A stretch of DNA of 64,000 bases from Anopheles merus (lineage: Eukaryota > Arthropoda > Insecta > Diptera > Culicidae), in NCBI RefSeq assembly GCF_017562075.2, contig NC_054083.1, positions 248,001-312,000 of the forward strand, read 5' to 3'. Shown piece by piece: positions 23,401 through 35,937 of the stretch (position 1 is its first letter; every line of letters begins with the position of its first letter). The translations under genes were made by a program, and so were the position numbers. The notes beneath the pieces were generated by a model. The model had not been told where the DNA came from and searched no databases. It was given only the letters and a program-made list of their open reading frames with translations.

Positions 23401-24412
23401 ACGCATTGCTGATGATCTTCACGTTTCCAGAATATTCCGCACGAATCGTCACATCATCCTTAGCAATCGCAATTTCAATCGGATTTTCCAATAGCCACAT
23501 TTCATCGAAAAACTCTTTGTTATTCACCAGATGATCGGAACAGCCCGAATCTATATACCACTCCATTTTGTTAAAGCATCCCGCATTTACACCAACAAAA
23601 CTAACACTTGCTTCACCGACGTGTGCCTTCGATGTATTGGTGTCACTTTGCCTTTTGTTCGGACACTCAGATAACTTATGTCCGATAACCTTGCAGCCAA
23701 AACACCTAACCTTACTTTTCTGCTGCCAATTTGGCCTCGTGCCAGAGAATGCAGCTTCATTTTCCGGTGCGCGAAGATTTACACTCTTTCTTTTTGTTTC
23801 TTCGTCAAGCAACCTACATTTAACGAATTCGATGGACAGACTCTCCTCGGGCATTGTTTCCAATGCTGTTACAACGGTCGAATATGACGATCCGAGCGTA
23901 ACTAACAAATGGCAAACCACATCAAGCTCTTCCAGCACAGCACCAGTAGCCCGATATTCCCGCACTAGTTTATCAAACTTTAAAAAATGCTGCTGAAGTG
24001 TTCCGCCCTCGAAACGAAGAGTAAGCATTTGTCGCTTCAAATGCATGCGACTTGCAATGCTGCGTCGCTCGAACACACGCCGAAGAGCATCCCATACGTC
24101 CTTTGGAGTTTTCTGGTCCTGAATGTACTCCAATTGCGAGTCGTGTATTCTCGATACAAGTAATGATTTGCATCGCCGATCTAACTTGGCCCGCGCTTCA
24201 CGGTTCCGCTCCTTTTCCCTAGCTATCGCCTCACTATCTCCCGACTCGTCCTTCAGCACCTCTAGCCCATCCGCGTTCGTATTAATGCACTCTAACAGCT
24301 CATGCTCCTCCAAGAGTATTGTCATGCGATACTTCCATGCGGTATAATTTGTGCCGTCAAACAGCGGGAGAAAATGACGATCGTTCTTTTCTTGCTCCAT
24401 CACAATACACAA
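20441..24412 (-). pseudogene. Array unit 2: complete copia Gag-Pol frame with in-frame TGA
   Basis: The frame runs from ATG 24412 (preferred start 24400) to the stop at 20441. Total length is close to 1,320 codons, interrupted only by TGA at 22679-22681 in the integrase core, between the second catalytic aspartate (RCDNGGEY) and the glutamate-bearing PQQNGVSER. Domains are: gag region; zinc knuckle near residues 237-250; protease DSG near 288; integrase; reverse transcriptase YVDDLVI; RNase H YSDADWAND; C-terminal QADMLTKGLP. No other lesion is seen. Unit-specific variant: FPLRNEK where others have FPSRNEK. Confidence 0.92.
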
Positions 24413-24468
24413 TTTCGATTATTCACTTTCCCTTTGTTCAAAAACGTGCTGGGCCCATAACCTAACAT

Positions 24469-24660
24469 TGTATTTATTTAAGCAAAAACGATATGCGACT
24501 TGTCGCTACAAAAGTACAGGAAAGAAGAAGTTCAATGAATCAAGATTAACGGCATGACTGCCAACCTAAAAGAGAGAAATGCGTTCCCAATGAACAAAGT
24601 CCAAATGTCAAAGTGACATCCGAATAAGCAATAGTTAAGCAGAGGTTGCTAACTTTAACA
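24469..24660 (-). repeat. Array LTR between units 2 and 3
   Basis: 192 bp, same termini and AATAAA as the other array LTRs. Confidence 0.92.
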
Positions 24661-24667
24661 CCCCCAC

Positions 24668-27600
24668 TCAACCGATGCACCTTGCCAAACCTATGGCTAA
24701 ACAGTTTCGCTGAAACGTTGCAGTCGGTAGTCCCTTTGTCAGCATATCTGCCTGCTGGTTCGCTGTCGGGATATCCTTGAGGACAATCTGTCTGTCCTTC
24801 ACCAAGTCTTTCAAGAAGAACAGCTTAACATCAACATGTTTCAGCCTTCCCAGTCCCTTGGGGTCTTTCACGATGCTCATCGCTGACTGGTTATCTTCGA
24901 AATAGGTCACTGGAAAATCCACCTTGCAGCCAAGGTCATAAAGCAGACGCGACATCCACACCCCATGACGAACAGCAACACATAGAGCCGTCAATTCAGC
25001 TTCCGTCGAAGACAGCGCCACGGTTTGTTGTTTCCGGGTGATCCAGGCCACGGTCGATCCGAACATTTTGAAAACGCTTCCGCTCACTGATCGTCTATCG
25101 TTGGGGTCATTGGCCCAATCTGCATCCGAATACACCTCCAGCGCTTTTCCTCTGCCTCTGCGATACACGAGCCCCATATCTAGAGATCCTTGTATGTAGC
25201 GAAGGATTCTCTTGAGATGTGTCCAATGCTCGTCCGTTGGACAACTCTGATACTGACTGAAGAAGTTCACTGCAGCGGCCAGATCAGGTCTTGTCGTCTG
25301 AGCTGCATACATCAGACAACCTACTAATTCACGATAGGGTTGCGACGTACGTTTATCCTCGTCGCCTTTCATCAGCTTTAGACGATACTCGATAGGTGTC
25401 GAACAAGGTTTACATGTCTCCATCTTGAACCGTCGCAAGACATCTTGAAGATAATGGCGCTGGTGAATCTGCATCACACCTTGTTCCCTATCGTAGCTTA
25501 TGTTCATTCCAAGAAAGCACTTCACCTCACCAATATCTTTCATCTCGAATTCGTTTGATAGGCATCTTTTGACACAAACCACATCCTCTAGAGCTGAACC
25601 CACGATCACGAGGTCATCCACGTACAACACGATGATAACAATGCCGTTTTTCGTTGATCTTATGTAAAGGCACTGGTCGTTTAGACTCCGTCTAAAACCC
25701 AAACGTCCATGAACAAAATCGTCAAACCGATCATTCCATGCTTTAGACGCCTGCTTAAGACCGTACAGAGATTTATGTAAACGGCACACAAGATCTCCGT
25801 CAGTCTGAAAACCCTCAGGCTGTGTCATGAAAATCTCCTCCGTTAACGTGCCGTTCAAGAAGGCAGTTCGAACATCCATCTGATGCACTATCATCTTTGC
25901 TTCATTAGCATAAGCCAAGACCATGCGCAGAGTATCCAATTTAGCAACCGGAGAATATGTTTCATTGTAATCGAAACCGTAACGCTGGCTAAAACCTCTA
26001 GCCACTAAGCGAGCTTTATAACGACAAGGTTGGTTATCCATGCTCCGCTTCATTGCAAACACCCATTTGCATGAAATAGGTGTCCTATTCTCCGGTAGCT
26101 TTACTAACTCCCATGTCTTATTCCTTTCCAAGGACTGCATCTCTTCAGCAACAGCCTTTTTCCATTCGTTCCAATCCTCGCGCTGACGAGCTTCTGCTAG
26201 TGAGGTCGGTAAATTCTCAACATAATTTGTGGCATTCAATGCGTATGCTGCATATTCCACCGCATAGTCTTTGTGCCACACAGGAACCGTCCGTTGTCGT
26301 TTTGAAGTTTCATCATCAGGAACCACTTCAACATCAGAATTCAGGCTAGGAGCCGTGTCATACCCTTCCGCAGATTCGATGTCATGGTCATTGTTACTTG
26401 CTTCATCGTCTAACTCAACATCATCTGATGAACCTTCTCTATTCATTGGTGTCAAAAAGAAATCGTCGTGTGACATATCTTCAATTGCTTCTGAAGTAAT
26501 ATGACAGCCTTCCAAAAATACAACATCACGCACGTGCACAATTTCATGCTGCTCCGGGTTCCAAACCCTATACCCATTCACAGAGTATCCTACTAAAACT
26601 CCTTTCCAAGCCTTGGCATCCAGCTTAGCACGTTGTTCTTTCGGAATGTGAACGTACACATCACATCCAAAAATTCTGAGCTTTGTCAAATCAGGTTTCT
26701 TACCTTCCCATCTTTCGTATGGAGTCTTGTTGTCATCGATCGCATTCGTGGGGCTGCGGTTGAGAAGGTATGCAGCCGTTTGAATGGCTTGCCCCCAAAA
26801 TCGCTTATCGATTCCGGAATCCTGCAGCATTGTTCTGGCCTTGTCAACCAAGGTACGGTTCATCCGCTCGCTAACCCCGTTTTGCTGAGGTGTATGTGGA
26901 ATTGTTCACTCCACAACGATACCACTCTGCTTCAGGAATTGCTCAAACTGCTTGCTTCGGTATTCACCGCCATTGTCACAACGTAAACGGCTGATCCGTT
27001 GACCAAACTTTGCGGTAACAATAGCCTCGTACTCACAAAAACGCTTGAACACCTCATCCTTTGACTGAATCAGAAAAACCATACAAAAATGGCTCCAGTC
27101 GTCTACGAAAGACACGAAGTATTTCACACCACCGTTACCAACTGGAGTAACTGGACCACAAACATCCGAATGAATGAGCTCTAACACTCGCGACGATCGT
27201 TTTTCATTACGCGATGGAAACGGATTCCGTGTTTGCTTCCCGGTTAAACAAGACTCGCACACCACAACATTTTTGTCGGTACATTTCACTTTCAGCCCAG
27301 AAACCATTTCATTCCGAATCAATTGCTCAATACTGCGCACGTTTAAGTGACCAAGACGCTTATGCCATAATTCCAGCTCTTTAGACACTCGACCTGTCGT
27401 CATCATCGAATATTCACCACGCTTCACATAACTAAAATCTAGTTGATATAATTTTCCAACACATGAACCACACGCGACAATTTCCAAACCACGATAAATC
27501 TGTACCGCTCCGTTTGCATATACCACTTTCATACCAGCAGCATCGACACGCATTACTGAGAAAAAATTACAACGCAAATCAGGCACATATAAAACATTTC

Positions 27601-28639
27601 GCACCACGCACTCAATTTGCTTTCCGAACGCATTGCTGATGATCTTCACGTTTCCAGAATATTCCGCACGAATCGTCACATCATCCTTAGCAATCGCAAT
27701 TTCAATCGGATTTTCCAATAGCCACATTTCATCGAAAAACTCTTTGTTATTCACCAGATGATCGGAACAGCCCGAATCTATATACCACTCCATTTTGTTA
27801 AAGCATCCCGCATTTACACCAACAAAACTAACACTTGCTTCACCGACGTGTGCCTTCGATGTATTGGTGTCACTTTGCCTTTTGTTCGGACACTCAGATA
27901 ACTTATGTCCGATAACCTTGCAGCCAAAACACCTAACCTTACTTTTCTGCTGCCAATTTGGCCTCGTGCCAGAGAATGCAGCTTCATTTTCCGGTGCGCG
28001 AAGATTTACACTCTTTCTTTTTGTTTCTTCGTCAAGCAACCTACATTTAACGAATTCGATGGACAGACTCTCCTCGGGCATTGTTTCCAATGCTGTTACA
28101 ACGGTCGAATATGACGATCCGAGCGTAACTAACAAATGGCAAACCACATCAAGCTCTTCCAGCACAGCACCAGTAGCCCGATATTCCCGCACTAGTTTAT
28201 CAAACTTTAAAAAATGCTGCTGAAGTGTTCCGCCCTCGAAACGAAGAGTAAGCATTTGTCGCTTCAAATGCATGCGACTTGCAATGCTGCGTCGCTCGAA
28301 CACACGCCGAAGAGCATCCCATACGTCCTTTGGAGTTTTCTGGTCCTGAATGTACTCCAATTGCGAGTCGTGTATTCTCGATACAAGTAATGATTTGCAT
28401 CGCCGATCTAACTTGGCCCGCGCTTCACGGTTCCGCTCCTTTTCCCTAGCTATCGCCTCACTATCTCCCGACTCGTCCTTCAGCACCTCTAGCCCATCCG
28501 CGTTCGTATTAATGCACTCTAACAGCTCATGCTCCTCCAAGAGTATTGTCATGCGATACTTCCATGCGGTATAATTTGTGCCGTCAAACAGCGGGAGAAA
28601 ATGACGATCGTTCTTTTCTTGCTCCATCACAATACACAA
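24668..28639 (-). pseudogene. Array unit 3: complete copia Gag-Pol frame with in-frame TGA
   Basis: Same organisation as unit 2, with the shared TGA at 26906-26908. Differs by a few residues, notably CGSCVGK (Cys) where units 1 and 2 have CGSRVGK. No frameshift. Confidence 0.92.
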
Positions 28640-28695
28640 TTTCGATTATTCACTTTCCCTTTGTTCAAAAACGTGCTGGGCCCATAACCTAACAT

Positions 28696-28887
28696 TGTAT
28701 TTATTTAAGCAAAAACGATATGCGACTTGTCGCTACAAAAGTACAGGAAAGAAGAAGTTCAATGAATCAAGATTAACGGCATGACTGCCAACCTAAAAGA
28801 GAGAAATGCGTTCCCAATGAACAAAGTCCAAATGTCAAAGTGACATCCGAATAAGCAATAGTTAAGCAGAGGTTGCTAACTTTAACA
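28696..28887 (-). repeat. Array LTR between units 3 and 4
   Basis: 192 bp, same termini as the other array LTRs. Confidence 0.92.
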
Positions 28888-28894
28888 CCCCCAC

Positions 28895-31800
28895 TCAACC
28901 GATGCACCTTGCCAAACCTATGGCTAAACAGTTTCGCTGAAACGTTGCAGTCGGTAGTCCCTTTGTCAGCATATCTGCCTGCTGGTTCGCTGTCGGGATA
29001 TCCTTGAGGACAATCTGTCTGTCCTTCACCAAGTCTTTCAAGAAGAACAGCTTAACATCAACATGTTTCAGCCTTCCCAGTCCCTTGGGGTCTTTCACGA
29101 TGCTCATCGCTGACTGGTTATCTTCGAAATAGGTCACTGGAAAATCCACCTTGCAGCCAAGGTCATAAAGCAGACGCGACATCCACACCCCATGACGAAC
29201 AGCAACACATAGAGCCGTCAATTCAGCTTCCGTCGAAGACAGCGCCACGGTTTGTTGTTTCCGGGTGATCCAGGCCACGGTCGATCCGAACATTTTGAAA
29301 ACGCTTCCGCTCACTGATCGTCTATCGTTGGGGTCATTGGCCCAATCTGCATCCGAATACACCTCCAGCGCTTTTCCTCTGCCTCTGCGATACACGAGCC
29401 CCATATCTAGAGATCCTTGTATGTAGCGAAGGATTCTCTTGAGATGTGTCCAATGCTCGTCCGTTGGACAACTCTGATACTGACTGAAGAAGTTCACTGC
29501 AGCGGCCAGATCAGGTCTTGTCGTCTGAGCTGCATACATCAGACAACCTACTAATTCACGATAGGGTTGCGACGTACGTTTATCCTCGTCGCCTTTCATC
29601 AGCTTTAGACGATACTCGATAGGTGTCGAACAAGGTTTACATGTCTCCATCTTGAACCGTCGCAAGACATCTTGAAGATAATGGCGCTGGTGAATCTGCA
29701 TCACACCTTGTTCCCTATCGTAGCTTATGTTCATTCCAAGAAAGCACTTCACCTCACCAATATCTTTCATCTCGAATTCGTTTGATAGGCATCTTTTGAC
29801 ACAAACCACATCCTCTAGAGCTGAACCCACGATCACGAGGTCATCCACGTACAACACGATGATAACAATGCCGTTTTTCGTTGATCTTATGTAAAGGCAC
29901 TGGTCGTTTAGACTCCGTCTAAAACCCAAACGTCCATGAACAAAATCGTCAAACCGATCATTCCATGCTTTAGACGCCTGCTTAAGACCGTACAGAGATT
30001 TATGTAAACGGCACACAAGATCTCCGTCAGTCTGAAAACCCTCAGGCTGTGTCATGAAAATCTCCTCCGTTAACGTGCCGTTCAAGAAGGCAGTTCGAAC
30101 ATCCATCTGATGCACTATCATCTTTGCTTCATTAGCATAAGCCAAGACCATGCGCAGAGTATCCAATTTAGCAACCGGAGAATATGTTTCATTGTAATCG
30201 AAACCGTAACGCTGGCTAAAACCTCTAGCCACTAAGCGAGCTTTATAACGACAAGGTTGGTTATCCATGCTCCGCTTCATTGCAAACACCCATTTGCATG
30301 AAATAGGTGTCCTATTCTCCGGTAGCTTTACTAACTCCCATGTCTTATTCCTTTCCAAGGACTGCATCTCTTCAGCAACAGCCTTTTTCCATTCGTTCCA
30401 ATCCTCGCGCTGACGAGCTTCTGCTAGTGAGGTCGGTAAATTCTCAACATAATTTGTGGCATTCAATGCGTATGCTGCATATTCCACCGCATAGTCTTTG
30501 TGCCACACAGGAACCGTCCGTTGTCGTTTTGAAGTTTCATCATCAGGAACCACTTCAACATCAGAATTCAGGCTAGGAGCCGTGTCATACCCTTCCGCAG
30601 ATTCGATGTCATGGTCATTGTTACTTGCTTCATCGTCTAACTCAACATCATCTGATGAACCTTCTCTATTCATTGGTGTCAAAAAGAAATCGTCGTGTGA
30701 CATATCTTCAATTGCTTCTGAAGTAATATGACAGCCTTCCAAAAATACAACATCACGCACGTGCACAATTTCATGCTGCTCCGGGTTCCAAACCCTATAC
30801 CCATTCACAGAGTATCCTACTAAAACTCCTTTCCAAGCCTTGGCATCCAGCTTAGCACGTTGTTCTTTCGGAATGTGAACGTACACATCACATCCAAAAA
30901 TTCTGAGCTTTGTCAAATCAGGTTTCTTACCTTCCCATCTTTCGTATGGAGTCTTGTTGTCATCGATCGCATTCGTGGGGCTGCGGTTGAGAAGGTATGC
31001 AGCCGTTTGAATGGCTTGCCCCCAAAATCGCTTATCGATTCCGGAATCCTGCAGCATTGTTCTGGCCTTGTCAACCAAGGTACGGTTCATCCGCTCGCTA
31101 ACCCCGTTTTGCTGAGGTGTATGTGGAATTGTTCACTCCACAACGATACCACTCTGCTTCAGGAATTGCTCAAACTGCTTGCTTCGGTATTCACCGCCAT
31201 TGTCACAACGTAAACGGCTGATCCGTTGACCAAACTTTGCGGTAACAATAGCCTCGTACTCACAAAAACGCTTGAACACCTCATCCTTTGACTGAATCAG
31301 AAAAACCATACAAAAATGGCTCCAGTCGTCTACGAAAGACACGAAGTATTTCACACCACCGTTACCAACTGGAGTAACTGGACCACAAACATCCGAATGA
31401 ATGAGCTCTAACACTCGCGACGATCGTTTTTCATTACGCGATGGAAACGGATTCCGTGTTTGCTTCCCGGTTAAACAAGACTCGCACACCACAACATTTT
31501 TGTCGGTACATTTCACTTTCAGCCCAGAAACCATTTCATTCCGAATCAATTGCTCAATACTGCGCACGTTTAAGTGACCAAGACGCTTATGCCATAATTC
31601 CAGCTCTTTAGACACTCGACCTGTCGTCATCATCGAATATTCACCACGCTTCACATAACTAAAATCTAGTTGATATAATTTTCCAACACATGAACCACAC
31701 GCGACAATTTCCAAACCACGATAAATCTGTACCGCTCCGTTTGCATATACCACTTTCATACCAGCAGCATCGACACGCATTACTGAGAAAAAATTACAAC

Positions 31801-32469
31801 GCAAATCAGGCACATATAAAACATTTCGCACCACGCACTCAATTTGCTTTCCGAACGCATTGCTGATGATCTTCACGTTTCCAGAATATTCCGCACGAAT
31901 CGTCACATCATCCTTAGCAATCGCAATTTCAATCGGATTTTCCAATAGCCACATTTCATCGAAAAACTCTTTGTTATTCACCAGATGATCGGAACAGCCC
32001 GAATCTATATACCACTCCATTTTGTTAAAGCATCCCGCATTTACACCAACAAAACTAACACTTGCTTCACCGACGTGTGCCTTCGATGTATTGGTGTCAC
32101 TTTGCCTTTTGTTCGGACACTCAGATAACTTATGTCCGATAACCTTGCAGCCAAAACACCTAACCTTACTTTTCTGCTGCCAATTTGGCCTCGTGCCAGA
32201 GAATGCAGCTTCATTTTCCGGTGCGCGAAGATTTACACTCTTTCTTTTTGTTTCTTCGTCAAGCAACCTACATTTAACGAATTCGATGGACAGACTCTCC
32301 TCGGGCATTGTTTCCAATGCTGTTACAACGGTCGAATATGACGATCCGAGCGTAACTAACAAATGGCAAACCACATCAAGCTCTTCCAGCACAGCACCAG
32401 TAGCCCGATATTCCCGCACTAGTTTATCAAACTTTAAAAAATGCTGCTGAAGTGTTCCGCCCTCGAAAC
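28895..32469 (-). pseudogene. Array unit 4: copia Gag-Pol lacking the gag N-terminus
   Basis: The pol half is intact (28895-31090) with the shared TGA at 31133-31135. The gag half is normal down to position 32469 (…KFDKL region), where the sequence jumps into the reverse-transcriptase region of another unit. So the first ~145 codons of gag, the primer site and the 5' LTR are missing. Confidence 0.88.
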
Positions 32470-35400
32470 ATGTCTAAGCATTTGAACGCGTCGCAAGCAT
32501 CTTGAAGATAATGGCGCTGGAATCTGCATCCACCTTGTTCCCATCGTAGCTTATGTTCATTCCAAGAAAGTACTTCATCACCGTATCTTTCATCTCGAAT
32601 TCGTTTGATAGATCTTTTGACACAAACCACATCCTCTAGAGCTGAACCCACGATCACGAGGTCATCCACGTACAACACGATCTAACAATGCCGTTTTTCG
32701 TTGATCTTATGTAAAGGCACTGGTCGTTTAGACTCCGTCTAAAACCCAAACGTCCATGAACAAAATCGTCAAACCGATCATTCCATGCTTTAGACGCCTG
32801 CTTAAGACCGTACAGAGATTTATGTAACGGCACCAAGATCTCCGTCAGTCTGAAAACCCTCAGGCTGTGTCATGAAAATCTCCTCCGTTAACGTGCCGTT
32901 CAAGAAGGCAGTTCGAACATCCATCTGATGCACTATCATCTTTGCTTCATTAGCATAAGCCAAGACCATGCGCAGAGTATCCAATTTAGCAACCGGAGAA
33001 TATGTTTCATTGTAATCGAAACCGTAACGCTGGCTAAAACCTCTAGCCACTAAGCGAGCTTTATAACGACAAGGTTGGTTATCCATGCTCCGCTTCATTG
33101 CAAACACCCATTTGCATGAAATAGGTGTCCTATTCTCCGGTAGCTTTACTAACTCCCATGTCTTATTCCTTTCCAAGGACTGCATCTCTTCAGCAACAGC
33201 CTTTTTCCATTCGTTCCAATCCTCGCGCTGACGAGCTTCTGCTAGTGAGGTCGGTAAATTCTCAACATAATTGTGGCATTCAATGCGTATGCTGCATATT
33301 CCACCGCATAGTCTTTGTGCCACACAGGAACCGTCCGTTGTCGTTTTGAAGTTTCATCATCAGGAACCACTTCAACATCAGAATTCAGGCTAGGAGCCGT
33401 GTCATACCCTTCCGCAGATTCGATGTCATGGTCATTGTTACTTGCTTCATCGTCTAACTCAACATCATCTGATGAACCTTCTCTATTCATTGGTGTCAAA
33501 AAGAAATCGTCGTGTGACATATCTTCAATTGCTTCTGAAGTAATATGACAGCCTTCCAAAAATACAACATCACGCACGTGCACAATTTCATGCTGCTCCG
33601 GGTTCCAAACCCTATACCCATTCACAGAGTATCCTACTAAAACTCCTTTCCAAGCCTTGGCATCCAGCTTAGCACGTTGTTCTTTCGGAATGTGAACGTA
33701 CACATCACATCCAAAAATTCTGAGCTTTGTCAAATCAGGTTTCTTACCTTCCCATCTTTCGTATGGAGTCTTGTTGTCATCGATCGCATTCGTGGGGCTG
33801 CGGTTGAGAAGGTATGCAGCCGTTTGAATGGCTTGCCCCCAAAATCGCTTATCGATTCCGGAATCCTGCAGCATTGTTCTGGCCTTGTCAACCAAGGTAC
33901 GGTTCATCCGCTCGCTAACCCCGTTTTGCTGAGGTGTATGTGGAATTGTTCACTCCACAACGATACCACTCTGCTTCAGGAATTGCTCAAACTGCTTGCT
34001 TCGGTATTCACCGCCATTGTCACAACGTAAACGGCTGATCCGTTGACCAAACTTTGCGGTAACAATAGCCTCGTACTCACAAAAACGCTTGAACACCTCA
34101 TCCTTTGACTGAATCAGAAAAACCATACAAAAATGGCTCCAGTCGTCTACGAAAGACACGAAGTATTTCTCACCACCGTTACCAACTGGAGTAACTGGAC
34201 CACAAACATCCGAATGAATGAGCTCTAACACTCGCGACGATCGTTTTTCATTACGCGATGGAAACGGATTCCGTGTTTGCTTCCCGGTTAAACAAGACTC
34301 GCACACCACAACATTTTGTCGGTACATTTCACTTTCAGCCCAGAAACCATTTCATTCCGAATCAATTGCTCAATACTGCGCACGTTTAAGTGACCAAGAC
34401 GCTTATGCCATAATTCCAGCTCTTTAGACACTCGACCTGTCGTCATCATCGAATATTCACCACGCTTCACATAACTAAAATCTAGTTGATATAATTTTCC
34501 AACACATGAACCACACGCGACAATTTCCAAACCACGATAAATCTGTACCGCTCCGTTTGCATATACCACTTTCATACCAGCAGCATCGACACGCATTACT
34601 GAGAAAAAATTACAACGCAAATCAGGCACATATAAAACATTTCGCACCACGCACTCAATTTGCTTTCCGAACGCATTGCTGATGATCTTCACGTTTCCAG
34701 AATATTCCGCACGAATCGTCACATCATCCTTAGCAATCGCAATTTCAATCGGATTTTCCAATAGCCACATTTCATCGAAAAACTCTTTGTTATTCACCAG
34801 ATGATCGGAACAGCCCGAATCTATATACCACTCCATTTTGTTAAAGCATCCCGCATTTACACCAACAAAACTAACACTTGCTTCACCGACGTGTGCCTTC
34901 GATGTATTGGTGTCACTTTGCCTTTTGTTCGGACACTCAGATAACTTATGTCCGATAACCTTGCAGCCAAAACACCTAACCTTACTTTTCTGCTGCCAAT
35001 TTGGCCTCGTGCCAGAGAATGCAGCTTCATTTTCCGGTGCGCGAAGATTTACACTCTTTCTTTTTGTTTCTTCGTCAAGCAACCTACATTTAACGAATTC
35101 GATGGACAGACTCTCCTCGGGCATTGTTTCCAATGCTGTTACAACGGTCGAATATGACGATCCGAGCGTAACTAACAAATGGCAAACCACATCAAGCTCT
35201 TCCAGCACAGCACCAGTAGCCCGATATTCCCGCACTAGTTTATCAAACTTTAAAAAATGCTGCTGAAGTGTTCCGCCCTCGAAACGAAGAGTAAGCATTT
35301 GTCGCTTCAAATGCATGCGACTTGCAATGCTGCGTCGCTCGAACACACGCCGAAGAGCATCCCATACGTCCTTTGGAGTTTTCTGGTCCTGAATGTACTC

Positions 35401-35682
35401 CAATTGCGAGTCGTGTATTCTCGATACAAGTAATGATTTGCATCGCCGATCTAACTTGGCCCGCGCTTCACGGTTCCGCTCCTTTTCCCTAGCTATCGCC
35501 TCACTATCTCCCGCCTCGTCCTTCAGCACCTCTAGCCCATCCGCGTTCGTATTAATGCACTCTAACAGCTCATGCTCCTCCAAGAGTATTGTCATGCGAT
35601 ACTTCCATGCGGTATAATTTGTGCCGTCAAACAGCGGGAGAAAATGACGATCGTTCTTTTCTTGCTCCATCACAATACACAA
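32470..35682 (-). pseudogene. Array unit 5: copia Gag-Pol lacking RNase H and 3' LTR, many small indels
   Basis: Starts within the reverse transcriptase (equivalent to about 21190 in unit 2). Small deletions relative to sister units cluster at 32470-32690, near 32826, at 33270 (one T missing) and at 34313 (one T missing), breaking the frame into pieces. The shared TGA is at 33950-33952. The gag N-terminus to 35682 is intact and carries DEAGDSE (Ala), also seen in unit 6. The clustered short-run deletions look like uncorrected sequencing error at an assembly join rather than decay. Confidence 0.85.
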
Positions 35683-35738
35683 TTTCGATTATTCACTTTC
35701 CCTTTGTTCAAAAACGTGCTGGGCCCATAACCTAAAAT

Positions 35739-35930
35739 TGTATTTATTTAAGCAAAAACGATATGCGACTTGTCGCTACAAAAGTACAGGAAAGAAGAAG
35801 TTCAATGAATCAAGATTAACGGCATGACTGCCAACCTAAAAGAGAGAAATGCGTTCCCAATGAACAAAGTCCAAATGTCAAAGTGACATCCGAATAAGCA
35901 ATAGTTAAGCAGAGGTTGCTAACTTTAACA
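35739..35930 (-). repeat. Array LTR between units 5 and 6
   Basis: 192 bp, same termini as the other array LTRs. Confidence 0.92.
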
Positions 35931-35937
35931 CCCCCAC

